Assembly: GCA_004296815.1 (NCBI GenBank)
Contig: SCVT01000279.1
Coordinates: 1-9,385 of the forward strand
Direction of reading: 5' to 3'
From: Reyranella sp.
GTDB taxonomy: Bacteria; Pseudomonadota; Alphaproteobacteria; Reyranellales; Reyranellaceae
DNA length: 9,385 bases
The notes under the pieces are model-generated. The model worked only from the letters and a program-made list of their open reading frames with translations. It searched no databases and was not told the DNA's origin. Each line of letters opens with the position of its first letter. Within the stretch, counting starts at the first letter, position 1. The translations under genes and the position numbers were made by a program. This document shows, in pieces, positions 1 to 6,428 of this stretch.

Positions 1-300
1 GGCCTCGAGCGGATCGCCCGGACGCCAGGCACGGAACAGCAGCGGCTGGCCGCGGCCCTGCACCACCGGCAGCGCAAGCTGGCAGCCCTGGTTGTGGAAC
101 TCGATCATCAAGGGCCGGATGTCGATCTCGTCCTTGATCGGCCAGAAGCCCGAGACGGCGCACGGCGTCTCGATCGGACGCTCATTGCGCAGCATGGCCA
201 GCAGGCCGTCGGCAGCGGCGCGGCGCTCGGTATCGCCCAGATCCTGGCGCCACGCCAGCATGGCGCTGCGCAGGGTCTGCTTGTCGTCGATCTGGGTCAT
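1..300 (-). CDS. ygfA: 5-formyltetrahydrofolate cyclo-ligase, N-terminal 100 residues (3' end outside window)
   Basis: Cytosolic folate enzyme of the MTHFS family, which converts 5-formyl-THF to 5,10-methenyl-THF using ATP. The window holds only the first 100 codons. Visible family features are the N-terminal helix with a lysine and spaced arginines (KQTLRSAMLAWR, residues 7-18), the strand-loop segment VSGFWPIKDEIDIRPLM (about 47-63), and the following CQLALPVV and FRAWRPGD segments (about 70-97). The C-terminal nucleotide-binding part lies beyond position 1. The ATG at 300 is chosen because the N-terminus then matches the usual family start and no other in-frame start lies just upstream. 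No Shine-Dalgarno sequence precedes it. The start lies only 15 nt after the closing stem of the 6S RNA gene, an arrangement with zapA that is conserved in Proteobacteria. It is probably made from the same transcript as 6S RNA or by read-through from zapA. Confidence 0.93.
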   Translation of the reverse strand, partial: MTQIDDKQTLRSAMLAWRQDLGDTERRAAADGLLAMLRNERPIETPCAVSGFWPIKDEIDIRPLMIEFHNQGCQLALPVVQGRGQPLLFRAWRPGDPLEA

Positions 301-315
301 GCCGGAAGAAGCAAG

Positions 316-483
316 GTGGGGCGGCTCCACGATGGGCCGTGGCTCGTAGAACCTCCAAGGCCTGCAAAAGCAGGTGGGCGTCGTGTAGCCAAGACCAGGG
401 TCAAGGCCAGGAACAACTCCCAGGAGTTCTTATTGGCCCCGGGGTTTTAAGCGAACCACGCACCGCGCAGAAATCCGCCCCAC
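316..483 (-). ncRNA. ssrS: 6S RNA (ssrS), regulator of sigma70 RNA polymerase
   Basis: 6S RNA folds like an open promoter, binds housekeeping RNA polymerase and adjusts transcription in stationary phase. Three things support it. First, its place between zapA and the cyclo-ligase gene is the classic ssrS locus. Second, the central sequence (GAACTCC, GGGAGTTGTTCCTGG, TGACCCTGG, then CGACGCCCACC) resembles alphaproteobacterial 6S RNAs as I remember them. Third, the ends close on themselves: GTGGGGCGG at 483-475 pairs perfectly with CCGCCCCAC at 324-316, and further in CGTGGTTCG (460-452) pairs with CGAGCCACG (346-338) through one G-U pair. A short hairpin CCTGC-TTTT-GCAGG (374-361) fits the small 3'-side hairpin of the central bubble. 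The predicted length of 168 nt is close to the family size. The 5' end agrees with the start expected from the promoter at 488-516. The ends are inferred from stems, not from mapped RNA. Confidence 0.86.
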
Positions 484-487
484 AGCC

Positions 488-516
488 AATCTAGGCACTC
501 GGGGCGGCCGCCGCAA
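488..516 (-). promoter_or_regulatory. Putative sigma70-type promoter of the 6S RNA gene
   Basis: On the minus strand, TTGCGG (516-511) and TAGATT (493-488) are separated by exactly 17 bp. Starting 5-7 nt after the -10 places +1 at about 483-481, which is where the closing stem of the 6S RNA begins. The promoter lies in the short gap after the zapA stop codon (535), so 6S RNA can be made independently of zapA. The agreement of two independent predictions (promoter spacing and RNA stem) is the main support; the hexamers themselves are only moderate matches. Confidence 0.6.
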
Positions 517-534
517 TGCGACGAGAGCACAGTA

Positions 535-867
535 TTAGGCCGCGCCGCTGACCTTCTTCGACATCTTGTCGACGCGCGCCGTGATCAGGTCCTCGAGCGC
601 CGAAGCCAGCGTCTCGGCGCTGTCGGTGGCGCTCGCCCGCGCCGTCTCCGCCGCCTTGGCGATGCCGCGCGCCTCGCGGCTCTCCTCGGCCAGCAGCAGC
701 GACGCGAACACGAGCAGCTTCACTTCCGGCGCACCGGGCAGCTGCAAGCGAAGCTCGCTCACCTTTTCGTCGACATAGGCGGCCAGTTCCTGGACCCGCG
801 CTTCCTCGCCCTCGCCACAGGCGAGCTCGTAGGTACGATTGGCGATCTGAATCGAAACCTGCGGCAT
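535..867 (-). CDS. zapA: Cell division protein ZapA
   Basis: ZapA is a small cytosolic protein that binds FtsZ and cross-links protofilaments, stabilising the Z-ring. The 110-residue length is normal. The N-terminal globular domain starts with the typical strand pattern (VSIQIANRTYELAC, residues 4-17) followed by the helix VQELAAYVDEKVSEL (about 25-39) and the conserved segment VKLLVFASLLLAEE (about 48-61). The rest is a long Ala/Glu-rich helix (about 62-105) that forms the antiparallel coiled-coil tetramer in the family. The ATG at 867 has a good AGGAG site (plus-strand ctcct at 877-881) at normal spacing. It lies between a small coiled-coil gene upstream and the 6S RNA gene downstream, probably transcribed from the promoter at 1275-1303. 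A small hairpin (889-902) sits just before the ribosome site; its meaning is unknown. Confidence 0.95.
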   Translation of the reverse strand: MPQVSIQIANRTYELACGEGEEARVQELAAYVDEKVSELRLQLPGAPEVKLLVFASLLLAEESREARGIAKAAETARASATDSAETLASALEDLITARVDKMSKKVSGAA

Positions 868-976
868 TGTCCGCTTCTCCTGTTATTGCGCCTTATCTGG
901 CGTTTGAGGGGACGCACACTTTGCCACGTCGGGCGCGTCGGCGCACCCCGCGAACTGGGAGTAACCGGAAGTTTCG

Positions 977-1210
977 TTACTGCTGGTCGGCGGCGAGCAG
1001 CGAGCGGATGTATTCCATCGCGCGTTCGAGGCGGCCCTCGACTTCGATCGCCACCTTCTTCAGCTCGTCGTGCTGGCGCTCGAGCTTGTCGAGGCGGGCG
1101 GCGAGTTCGTCGGCGCGGGCCTGCTCGGCACGCAGCCGCTCGTCGACCATCGATTCGAGGCGGGTCAACGCACTGTCGACGCGGTCCTTTGCACTGGCTG
1201 CCTTGGACAT
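977..1210 (-). CDS. Small coiled-coil protein, DUF4164-like, upstream of zapA
   Basis: A 77-residue, almost entirely helical, highly charged protein. Residues about 8-70 show heptad-like spacing of Leu/Ala/Val between Glu/Arg/Lys (for example LTRLESMVDERL and LAARLDKLERQHDELK), which predicts one long coiled coil. There is no signal peptide or membrane segment. Its place directly before zapA matches the DUF4164-type proteins common in Alphaproteobacteria, whose function is not established; the context suggests a role near ZapA or the divisome (inference). The ATG at 1210 is preceded by a purine-rich GGGGGAG (1219-1213), somewhat close to the start. An in-frame ATG at 1267 would give a 96-residue form beginning almost exactly at the predicted transcription start (a leaderless possibility). 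A further in-frame ATG lies at 1366. I prefer 1210 because the coiled coil starts there and the extra N-terminus looks non-conserved (Gly/Arg-rich). Confidence 0.84.
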   Translation of the reverse strand: MSKAASAKDRVDSALTRLESMVDERLRAEQARADELAARLDKLERQHDELKKVAIEVEGRLERAMEYIRSLLAADQQ

Positions 1211-1274
1211 CGCTCCCCCGCCAGCGGATCGCCGTCGGTCGCCCTCGCCCGGCTGCATCTGCTCCATCGCGAAA

Positions 1275-1303
1275 GGATAAGTGCAGCGCCTGTTAGCGGT
1301 CAA
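1275..1303 (-). promoter_or_regulatory. Putative sigma70-type promoter for the coiled-coil gene / zapA block
   Basis: On the minus strand, TTGACC (1303-1298) and TTATCC (1280-1275) are 17 bp apart, a good -35 and a fair -10 for an alphaproteobacterium. The expected start is near 1268, about 58 nt before the ATG at 1210. The -35 element overlaps the left arm of an inverted repeat (1301-1308 paired with 1336-1343). No mapped start is available. Confidence 0.55.
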
Positions 1304-1343
1304 CATCTGGGCGCTGGAAGCCGCGAAACGCCGCAAGATGTTG
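1301..1343. repeat. 8-bp inverted repeat in the divergent coiled-coil gene / tkt region
   Basis: CAACATCT at 1301-1308 is matched by its exact reverse complement AGATGTTG at 1336-1343, with a 27-bp spacer that holds a second short complementary pair (GGCG/CGCC). It overlaps the -35 of the minus-strand promoter and lies about 90 bp before the tkt start. It could be a regulator site for one or both directions, or a chance match; an 8-bp repeat in 220 bp of DNA is only modest evidence. Confidence 0.35.
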
Positions 1344-1431
1344 GTCTCGTATGAGGTTTTGCGCATTGACGCGCCATGGGGTGGTCGGCATGTTGCGCGC
1401 CATTCGAAAAAGCATACGGCGCACCAACAAA

Positions 1432-3420
1432 ATGACCGAACAGACCGCCGCCTCGCGCGACATGGCGAACGCCATCAGGGCCCTGGCCATGGACGCCGTG
1501 CAGCAGGCGGACTCCGGTCATCCCGGCATGCCCATGGGCATGGCCGACGTCGCCACGGTCCTCTTCTCCAAGTTCCTGAAGTTCGACGCCTCTGAGCCCA
1601 ACTGGCCCGATCGCGACCGCTTCATCCTGTCGGCCGGCCACGGCTCGATGCTGCTCTACTCGCTGCTGCATCTCACCGGCTACGCCGACATGACGCTCGA
1701 CGAGCTGAAGAGGTTCCGCCAGCTCGGCGCCAAGACCGCGGGCCATCCCGAGTACGGCCACGCGAGCGGCATCGAGACGACGACCGGCCCGCTCGGCCAG
1801 GGTCTCGGCAACTCGGTGGGCTTCGCGCTCGCCGAGCGCCTGATGGCGGAGCGCTTCGGCAAGGACATCGTCGATCACTTCACCTACGTGATCGCCGGCG
1901 ACGGCTGCCTGATGGAAGGCGTCGGCCAAGAGGCGATCACGCTCGCCGGCCACCTCGGCCTCGGCCGCCTGATCGTGCTGTTCGACGACAACGGCATCTC
2001 GATCGACGGCCCGACCTCGCTCTCGACCTCGGAAGACCACAAGAAGCGCTTCGCCGCCGCCGGCTGGCACGTGCTCGCAGTGGACGGTCACGATGCCGAC
2101 GCCGTCACACGCGCCATCCGCAAGGCGCAGAAAGTCACCGACAAGCCCTCGCTGATCGCCTGCAAGACGGTGATCGGCTATGGCGCGCCGACCAAGGCCG
2201 GCACCGCCGCCACGCACGGCTCGCCGCTCGGCAAGGATGAGATCGCGGGCGCCCGCGCCAAGCTCGGCTGGAGCCACGGCCCGTTCGACATTCCCGAGGC
2301 GACCTTCTCCGCCTGGCGCAAGATCGGCGCGCGCGGCAAGTCGGCCCGCCGCAAGTGGACCAAGCGCCATGCCGCGATGACGGCCGAGGATCGCGCCGAG
2401 TTCGACCGCCGCATCAAGGGAGACATCCCGCCTGCGGTCGGCGAGGCCATCGCGGCCTTCAAGACGAAGATCGCGGCCGAGAAGCCCGCTTGGGCGACGC
2501 GCAAGTCGAGCCAGGAGGCGCTCGAGGTCATCAACCCGGTGCTGCCCGACACGATCGGCGGCTCGGCCGACCTCACCGGCTCGAACAACACCAAGACCGC
2601 CACGCTGAAGGGCGCCTCGCGCGCCGACACGGCCGGCCGCTACGTCTATTACGGCATCCGCGAGCACGCGATGGCCGCGGCGATGAACGGTATGGCCCTG
2701 CACGGCGGCGTCATCCCGTACGGCGGCACCTTCATGGTGTTCACCGACTACTGCCGCCCGTCGATCCGCCTCTCGGCACTGATGGGCGTGCGGGTCATCT
2801 ATGTGATGACGCACGACTCGATCGGCCTCGGCGAGGACGGCCCGACCCATCAGCCCGTCGAGCACCTGCCCGCGCTGCGCACGATCCCGAACCTGCTGGT
2901 GATGCGCCCGGCCGACGCGATCGAGACCGCCGAGTGCTGGCAGATCGCGCTCGAGTCGAAGACGATGCCGAGCATCATCGCGCTCACCCGTCAGAACGTG
3001 CCGACGGTGCGTGGCGCCGGCGACGAGAACCTCTCCGCTCGCGGTGCCTACATCCTGGCCGGCGACGAACAGGCATCGATCCGATTGATCGCCTCAGGCT
3101 CGGAAGTGCAGCTCGCGCTGGCCGCGCGCGATCTCCTGGCGAAGGACGGGCTCGACGCCGCCGTCGTGTCGATGCCCTCGTGGGAGCTGTTCGCGTCGCA
3201 GGACGACACATATCGCAACAAGGTCATGGGCGGCGACGGCACGGTGCGCGTAGCCTGCGAGGCGGCGGCCGGCTTCGGCTGGGAGCGCTGGCTCGGGGCC
3301 AAGGGTGCGTTCGTGGGAATGACGGGCTTCGGCGCTTCGGCCAAGGCTTCGGATCTGTACAAGCATTTCGGCATCACGGCCGAGGCGATCGCCGCAGCGG
3401 CGCGCCGGCTGGCGCAATAA
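1432..3420 (+). CDS. tkt: Transketolase
   Basis: Thiamine-diphosphate enzyme of the pentose phosphate and Calvin pathways that moves two-carbon units between ketose and aldose phosphates. The 662-residue length is normal. The N-terminal pyrophosphate domain has SGHPGMPMG (28-36), LSAGHGS (66-72), GHPEYGH (104-110) and the ThDP/metal motif GDGCLMEG (157-164) with Asn187. THGSP is at 261-265. The pyrimidine domain has the catalytic-glutamate segment GIREHAM (408-414, Glu411) and [17 protein letters not shown] (462-478, His473). The C-terminal domain follows to 662. All key residues appear present. The ATG at 1432 is chosen because translation then begins at the family's usual N-terminus. It has no Shine-Dalgarno sequence, and an in-frame ATG at 1390 after GGGGTGG would add 14 residues. 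It is followed after 11 nt by gap, clearly one operon. Confidence 0.97.
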   Translation: MTEQTAASRDMANAIRALAMDAVQQADSGHPGMPMGMADVATVLFSKFLKFDASEPNWPDRDRFILSAGHGSMLLYSLLHLTGYADMTLDELKRFRQLGAKTAGHPEYGHASGIETTTGPLGQGLGNSVGFALAERLMAERFGKDIVDHFTYVIAGDGCLMEGVGQEAITLAGHLGLGRLIVLFDDNGISIDGPTSLSTSEDHKKRFAAAGWHVLAVDGHDADAVTRAIRKAQKVTDKPSLIACKTVIGYGAPTKAGTAATHGSPLGKDEIAGARAKLGWSHGPFDIPEATFSAWRKIGARGKSARRKWTKRHAAMTAEDRAEFDRRIKGDIPPAVGEAIAAFKTKIAAEKPAWATRKSSQEALEVINPVLPDTIGGSADLTGSNNTKTATLKGASRADTAGRYVYYGIREHAMAAAMNGMALHGGVIPYGGTFMVFTDYCRPSIRLSALMGVRVIYVMTHDSIGLGEDGPTHQPVEHLPALRTIPNLLVMRPADAIETAECWQIALESKTMPSIIALTRQNVPTVRGAGDENLSARGAYILAGDEQASIRLIASGSEVQLALAARDLLAKDGLDAAVVSMPSWELFASQDDTYRNKVMGGDGTVRVACEAAAGFGWERWLGAKGAFVGMTGFGASAKASDLYKHFGITAEAIAAAARRLAQ

Positions 3421-3431
3421 CGGAGGGACCA

Positions 3432-4436
3432 ATGGCTGTTCGGGTTGCAATCAACGGCTTCGGCCGCATCGGCCGCAATGTGCTGCGCGCCATCATCGAG
3501 TCGGGCCGCAAGGACATCGAGGTCGTGGCGATCAACGATCTCGGCCCGGTCGAGACCAACGCCCACCTGTTCCGCTTCGACTCCGTGCACGGCCGCTTCA
3601 ACGGCGAGGTGAAGGTCGACGGCGACACGATCGATGTGGGCCGCGGCAAGATCAAGGTCACTGCAGAGCGCGACCCCGCCAAGCTGCCGCACAAGGCGCT
3701 GGGCGTCGACATCGCCATGGAGTGCACCGGCATCTTCACGTCGAAGGACAAGGCCTCCGCGCACGTCACCGCCGGCGCCAGGCGCGTGCTGGTCTCGGCC
3801 CCCGCCGACGGTGCCGACCTCACGGTCGTCTACGGCGTGAACCACGACAAGCTCACCAAGGATCACATCGTCGTCTCGAACGCCTCGTGCACGACGAACT
3901 GCCTGGCGCCCGTCGCCAAGGTCCTGCACGACTCGGTCGGCATCGACCATGGCTTCATGACGACCATCCACGCCTACACCGGCGACCAGCCGACGCTCGA
4001 CACGATGCACAAGGACATGTACCGCGGCCGCGCCGCGGCGCTGTCGATGATCCCGACCTCGACCGGTGCCGCCAAGGCCGTCGGCCTCGTGCTGCCGGAA
4101 CTCAACGGCAAGCTCGACGGCGTCTCGATCCGCGTGCCGACGCCCAACGTCTCGTGCATCGACTTCAAGTTCGTCGCCAAGCGCAAGACCGACAAGGACG
4201 AGATCAACAAGGCCGTGAAGCTCGCCGCCGCCAACCAGCTCAAGGGCATCCTGGGCTGGACCGACGCGCCGAACGTGTCGATCGACTTCAACCACGACAG
4301 CCACTCGTCGACCTTCCACATGGACCAGACCAAGGTCATGGAAGGCACGCTGGTGCGCGTCATGAGCTGGTACGACAACGAGTGGGGCTTCTCCAACCGC
4401 ATGTCGGACACCGCCGTCGCGATGGGCAAGCTCTAA
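3432..4436 (+). CDS. gap: Type I glyceraldehyde-3-phosphate dehydrogenase
   Basis: Glycolytic/gluconeogenic enzyme that interconverts glyceraldehyde 3-phosphate and 1,3-bisphosphoglycerate. It has 334 residues, full family length. The NAD-binding Rossmann start is [16 protein letters not shown] (5-20). Asp36 in AINDL favours NAD over NADP. The active site is [13 protein letters not shown] (149-161) with catalytic Cys153, and His180 lies in [10 protein letters not shown]. The phosphate-site segment (about 208-240) is the usual [15 protein letters not shown] then RVPTPNVS, and the C-terminal [12 protein letters not shown] is at 312-323. The ribosome site GGAGGG (3422-3427) lies 4 nt before the ATG, 11 nt after the tkt stop. 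In many alphaproteobacteria pgk comes next; here the next gene is a converging regulator whose stop codon overlaps the end of gap by 4 bp, leaving no intergenic terminator. Confidence 0.98.
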   Translation: MAVRVAINGFGRIGRNVLRAIIESGRKDIEVVAINDLGPVETNAHLFRFDSVHGRFNGEVKVDGDTIDVGRGKIKVTAERDPAKLPHKALGVDIAMECTGIFTSKDKASAHVTAGARRVLVSAPADGADLTVVYGVNHDKLTKDHIVVSNASCTTNCLAPVAKVLHDSVGIDHGFMTTIHAYTGDQPTLDTMHKDMYRGRAAALSMIPTSTGAAKAVGLVLPELNGKLDGVSIRVPTPNVSCIDFKFVAKRKTDKDEINKAVKLAAANQLKGILGWTDAPNVSIDFNHDSHSSTFHMDQTKVMEGTLVRVMSWYDNEWGFSNRMSDTAVAMGKL

Positions 4437-5173
4437 GCCGGACGCTTTACAGCAGATAGTCCGCGAAACGCCTCCTCGATCCCGACCGGGGTCGAGGGTG
4501 GCCGCCACGCCGATTGCCATTCGGCGAGGCCCAGAAGGTGGTCGAGCATCAGCTTGGCCGCCTTTTTCGTGTCCCGCGCCAGGATCGCCTTCACGATGTC
4601 GGCGTGGTCGTGCGGGCCGGCGCAATTGTGGAAGCGCTCCGGCGCTGCCTGCGAGAAGTGCATCGTCGAACGGGTCAGCAGGCCGCGCAGCAGCTTGGAG
4701 AGCTGCTCGTTGCCGCAGAGCTCGGCCAGCAGCACGTGGAACTCGCCCGACAGGCCGAACAGCCGGCCGCGATCGTCGTTGCGGACGGCAATCCGCTCCT
4801 CGCCGACATGCGCCTTGAGGCGCTGGGCCTCCGGCGGGCCGTGCCCCGCGCACAGCCGACTGACGATCGCCGTCTCGAGCATCGTACGCACGTCGTAGAT
4901 CTCTCGTACCTCCTCGACAGTAAGCGCAGGCACGAAGGTGCCGCGGTTGGGCACCGCCTCCAGCCAGCCCTCGTGCACCAGCCGGTGCAGCGCCTTGCGA
5001 ACGCGCTCGCGGCTCACCTTCAAGACCCGGGCAAGCGCCGGCTCGGCCAGCTTGGTGCCGGGCAGTAGCCGACCCATCAGCATGGCACGCCGGATCGTGT
5101 CGTAGACCGCCCTGTCGGTGGCGACGTCGCCTTTTCGGCGGCGAGACAGGCCTTTGGCACGTGGACGGGCCAT
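4433..5173 (-). CDS. GntR-family transcriptional regulator, FadR subfamily (FCD domain)
   Basis: DNA-binding regulator of 246 residues, probably a dimer controlling the divergent transport operon and itself. The winged helix-turn-helix (about 20-82) shows the family pattern [21 protein letters not shown], then [19 protein letters not shown], then [13 protein letters not shown]. The C-terminal helical FCD ligand domain (about 89-218) has the metal-site histidines His146 (EFH), His190 (HADIVKAI) and His212 (LDHL), with spacings of 44 and 22 that fit the family. The usual Asp four residues before the first His is Ser142 here. This could weaken or change metal and ligand binding. The start at 5173 has only a weak AGAG-like ribosome site but gives a standard N-terminus with a basic tail. 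The stop overlaps gap by 4 bp. Twin TGTGCACA palindromes lie 20-50 bp before the start and suit autoregulation. The ligand is unknown; a ureide or related acid is a guess from the neighbours. Confidence 0.95.
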   Translation of the reverse strand: MARPRAKGLSRRRKGDVATDRAVYDTIRRAMLMGRLLPGTKLAEPALARVLKVSRERVRKALHRLVHEGWLEAVPNRGTFVPALTVEEVREIYDVRTMLETAIVSRLCAGHGPPEAQRLKAHVGEERIAVRNDDRGRLFGLSGEFHVLLAELCGNEQLSKLLRGLLTRSTMHFSQAAPERFHNCAGPHDHADIVKAILARDTKKAAKLMLDHLLGLAEWQSAWRPPSTPVGIEEAFRGLSAVKRPA

Positions 5174-5192
5174 TGGTCAGCTCTGTCGGAAT

Positions 5193-5223
5193 AATGTGCA
5201 CATTTGAAATCGATATGTGCACA
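5193..5223. promoter_or_regulatory. Twin palindromic operator (2 x TGTGCACA), putative GntR binding sites
   Basis: The first site is a perfect 12-bp palindrome, AATGTGCACATT (5193-5204). The second shares the TGTGCACA core (5216-5223). Their centres are 21 bp apart, two helical turns, so bound dimers would sit on the same face. The core GT-N2-AC fits the pattern known for FadR-subfamily regulators. The DNA around them is an AT-rich island in a very GC-rich region. They lie about 90 and 110 bp before the expected start of the sigma54 promoter and just before the gntR start codon. Confidence 0.7.
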
Positions 5224-5228
5224 AAACG

Positions 5229-5241
5229 GGCCAGCCTGGCC
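5229..5241. repeat. Short inverted repeat GGCCA-GCC-TGGCC upstream of the sigma54 promoter
   Basis: A perfect 5-bp inverted repeat with a 3-bp centre, about 73 bp before the expected sigma54 transcription start. It could be an activator site or a chance GC-rich palindrome; there is no further support. Confidence 0.25.
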
Positions 5242-5280
5242 AGTTTGCTGCGCTTTTCCGGCCCCGGCCGCGCAATTCAC

Positions 5281-5297
5281 TTGGCACGCAGCTTGCG
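5281..5297 (+). promoter_or_regulatory. Putative sigma54 (RpoN) -24/-12 promoter of the ABC operon
   Basis: TTGGCACG (5281-5288), then 4 bp, then TTGC (5293-5296). The GG (5283-5284) and GC (5295-5296) are separated by the required 10 bp. It matches the RpoN consensus YTGGCACGrNNNTTGCW except at the r position (C) and the final W (G). Expected transcription start is about 5308, directly before the AGGAGG ribosome site (5310-5315) and ATG (5322). It is in the right orientation and place to drive the transporter operon. It would need an enhancer-binding activator such as NtrC, not seen in this window. Confidence 0.72.
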
Positions 5298-5321
5298 TCC
5301 GTTCCGACGAGGAGGAGCTGC

Positions 5322-6407
5322 ATGCCATCGTCCCCGGCCGGCCGGACACTCGACGTCGAAGACCTGACGGTCCGCTACGGCCAGGCGCTGGCGGTCGACG
5401 GCGTCACGCTGGCCATCGAGCCCGGCGAGGTCGTGGCCCTGCTCGGCCCCTCGGGCTGCGGCAAGACTACCCTGCTCCGCGTCATCGCGGGCTTCGTGCG
5501 CCAGGCCGGCGGTCGCGTCCGCGTCGACGGTGCCACCATCGACCACCTCCCCTCCAACCAGCGCAACATCGGCATCGTCTTCCAGAACTACGCGCTGTTC
5601 CCGCACATGAACGTGGCGGAGAACGTGGCCTATGGGCTGCGCGCCCGCGGCGTGCGCGGGCCCGATGTCATGGCGCGCGTCGCGAGCTGTCTCGATACCG
5701 TCCAGCTCGGCGCCTTCAAGGAGCGCCTGCCGCGCCAGCTCTCGGGCGGCCAGCAGCAGCGTGTGGCCCTTGCCCGTGCGTTGGCCGTCGAACCGTCGAT
5801 CCTGCTGCTCGACGAACCGTTCGCCGCCCTCGACCGCAACCTGCGCCTCGACATGCAGATCGAGGTCAAGCGGCTGCAGCGCACGCTCGGTCTCACGACC
5901 ATTCTCGTCACGCATGACCAGGACGAGGCGATGAGCGTCGCCGACCGCATCGCCGTCATGAACAAGGGCAAGGTCGAGCAGTTCGACACGCCGGTCGCGA
6001 TCTACGATCGGCCGCAGACTCTGTTCGTCAACGGCTTCATCGGCACAACCAATCTGATGAACGGCAAGATCGCCTCGTTGCAGAACGGCACGGCGACCGT
6101 GTCGCTCGATGCCGGCGCGACCCTTAGCCTGCCCGCGCCGCCCGGCATCGGCCTCGGCGCACCCATCCAGCTTTCGGTGCGGCCCGAGCAGCTTGCGCTC
6201 TCGTCGGTGCCCGGCCCCGATGCCTGGAGGATCGAGCCCGGTCTCAGCCTGCCGCTCGGCGGCCAACTCGTGCACGAGGCCCGCACCGCCGACGGCGGCG
6301 CGCTGAAGATCGTCGAGCCGCGCCGAGCCTCGGCCGCCGACACCGCTCGCCTCTACTGCACGCTCGCCGCCGACGCGCGCCCGTCCCTGTTCCCGCGTTC
6401 AACCTGA
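5322..6407 (+). CDS. ABC transporter ATP-binding protein, PotA/spermidine-putrescine type
   Basis: Cytoplasmic ATPase subunit that powers an importer, 361 residues. Walker A GPSGCGKTT (42-50), Q-loop VFQNYALFPHM (86-96, Gln88), signature LSGGQQQR (140-147), Walker B ILLLDEP (160-166), D-loop ALD (169-171) and switch His198 (THD) are all present. After about residue 235 (GFIGTTNLMNG) comes a TOBE-type regulatory domain typical of PotA/FbpC-like ATPases. The start is fixed by AGGAGG at 5310-5315, 6 nt before the ATG; longer in-frame forms would run through the sigma54 promoter. It is the first gene of the operon, with the binding-protein gene 21 nt downstream. The name PotA reflects homology only: this subfamily serves many substrates. 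The lyase gene downstream makes a ureide or similar nitrogen compound a better guess than polyamine (inference). Confidence 0.97.
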   Translation: MPSSPAGRTLDVEDLTVRYGQALAVDGVTLAIEPGEVVALLGPSGCGKTTLLRVIAGFVRQAGGRVRVDGATIDHLPSNQRNIGIVFQNYALFPHMNVAENVAYGLRARGVRGPDVMARVASCLDTVQLGAFKERLPRQLSGGQQQRVALARALAVEPSILLLDEPFAALDRNLRLDMQIEVKRLQRTLGLTTILVTHDQDEAMSVADRIAVMNKGKVEQFDTPVAIYDRPQTLFVNGFIGTTNLMNGKIASLQNGTATVSLDAGATLSLPAPPGIGLGAPIQLSVRPEQLALSSVPGPDAWRIEPGLSLPLGGQLVHEARTADGGALKIVEPRRASAADTARLYCTLAADARPSLFPRST

Positions 6408-6428
6408 CAACCACGGAGTAGCCTCGCC

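Noticed and set aside
361..374. CCTGCAAAAGCAGG hairpin as a stand-alone terminator
   Set aside because: No T-run follows on either strand, and it fits as an internal hairpin of the 6S RNA.
92..450. Plus-strand open frames of 85 and 118 codons in the first 450 bases
   Set aside because: They lie antisense to the cyclo-ligase and 6S RNA genes and show no family features.
1300..2865. 521-codon minus-strand open frame opposite tkt
   Set aside because: Low-complexity Arg/Ala/Gly/His-rich translation lying antisense to a clear transketolase; a GC-rich shadow frame.
2355..3431. Apparent N-terminal extension of gap in an open frame through tkt
   Set aside because: The part before 3432 is an out-of-frame shadow of tkt. 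gap has its own ribosome site and starts at 3432.
5204..5217. Sigma70 promoter for the ABC operon (TTGAAA or GATATG elements)
   Set aside because: No partner hexamer at 16-18 bp spacing was found; the sigma54 element is far better.
3048..5222. 724-codon minus-strand open frame across gap and gntR
   Set aside because: It runs antisense through tkt/gap and in a wrong frame through gntR; no recognisable domain, explained by high GC.
5193..5223. NtrC or NifA upstream activating site reading of the TGTGCACA pair
   Set aside because: The half-site spacings do not fit NtrC (TGCAC-N7-GTGCA) or NifA (TGT-N10-ACA); a GntR-type operator fits better, although another enhancer-binding protein is not excluded.
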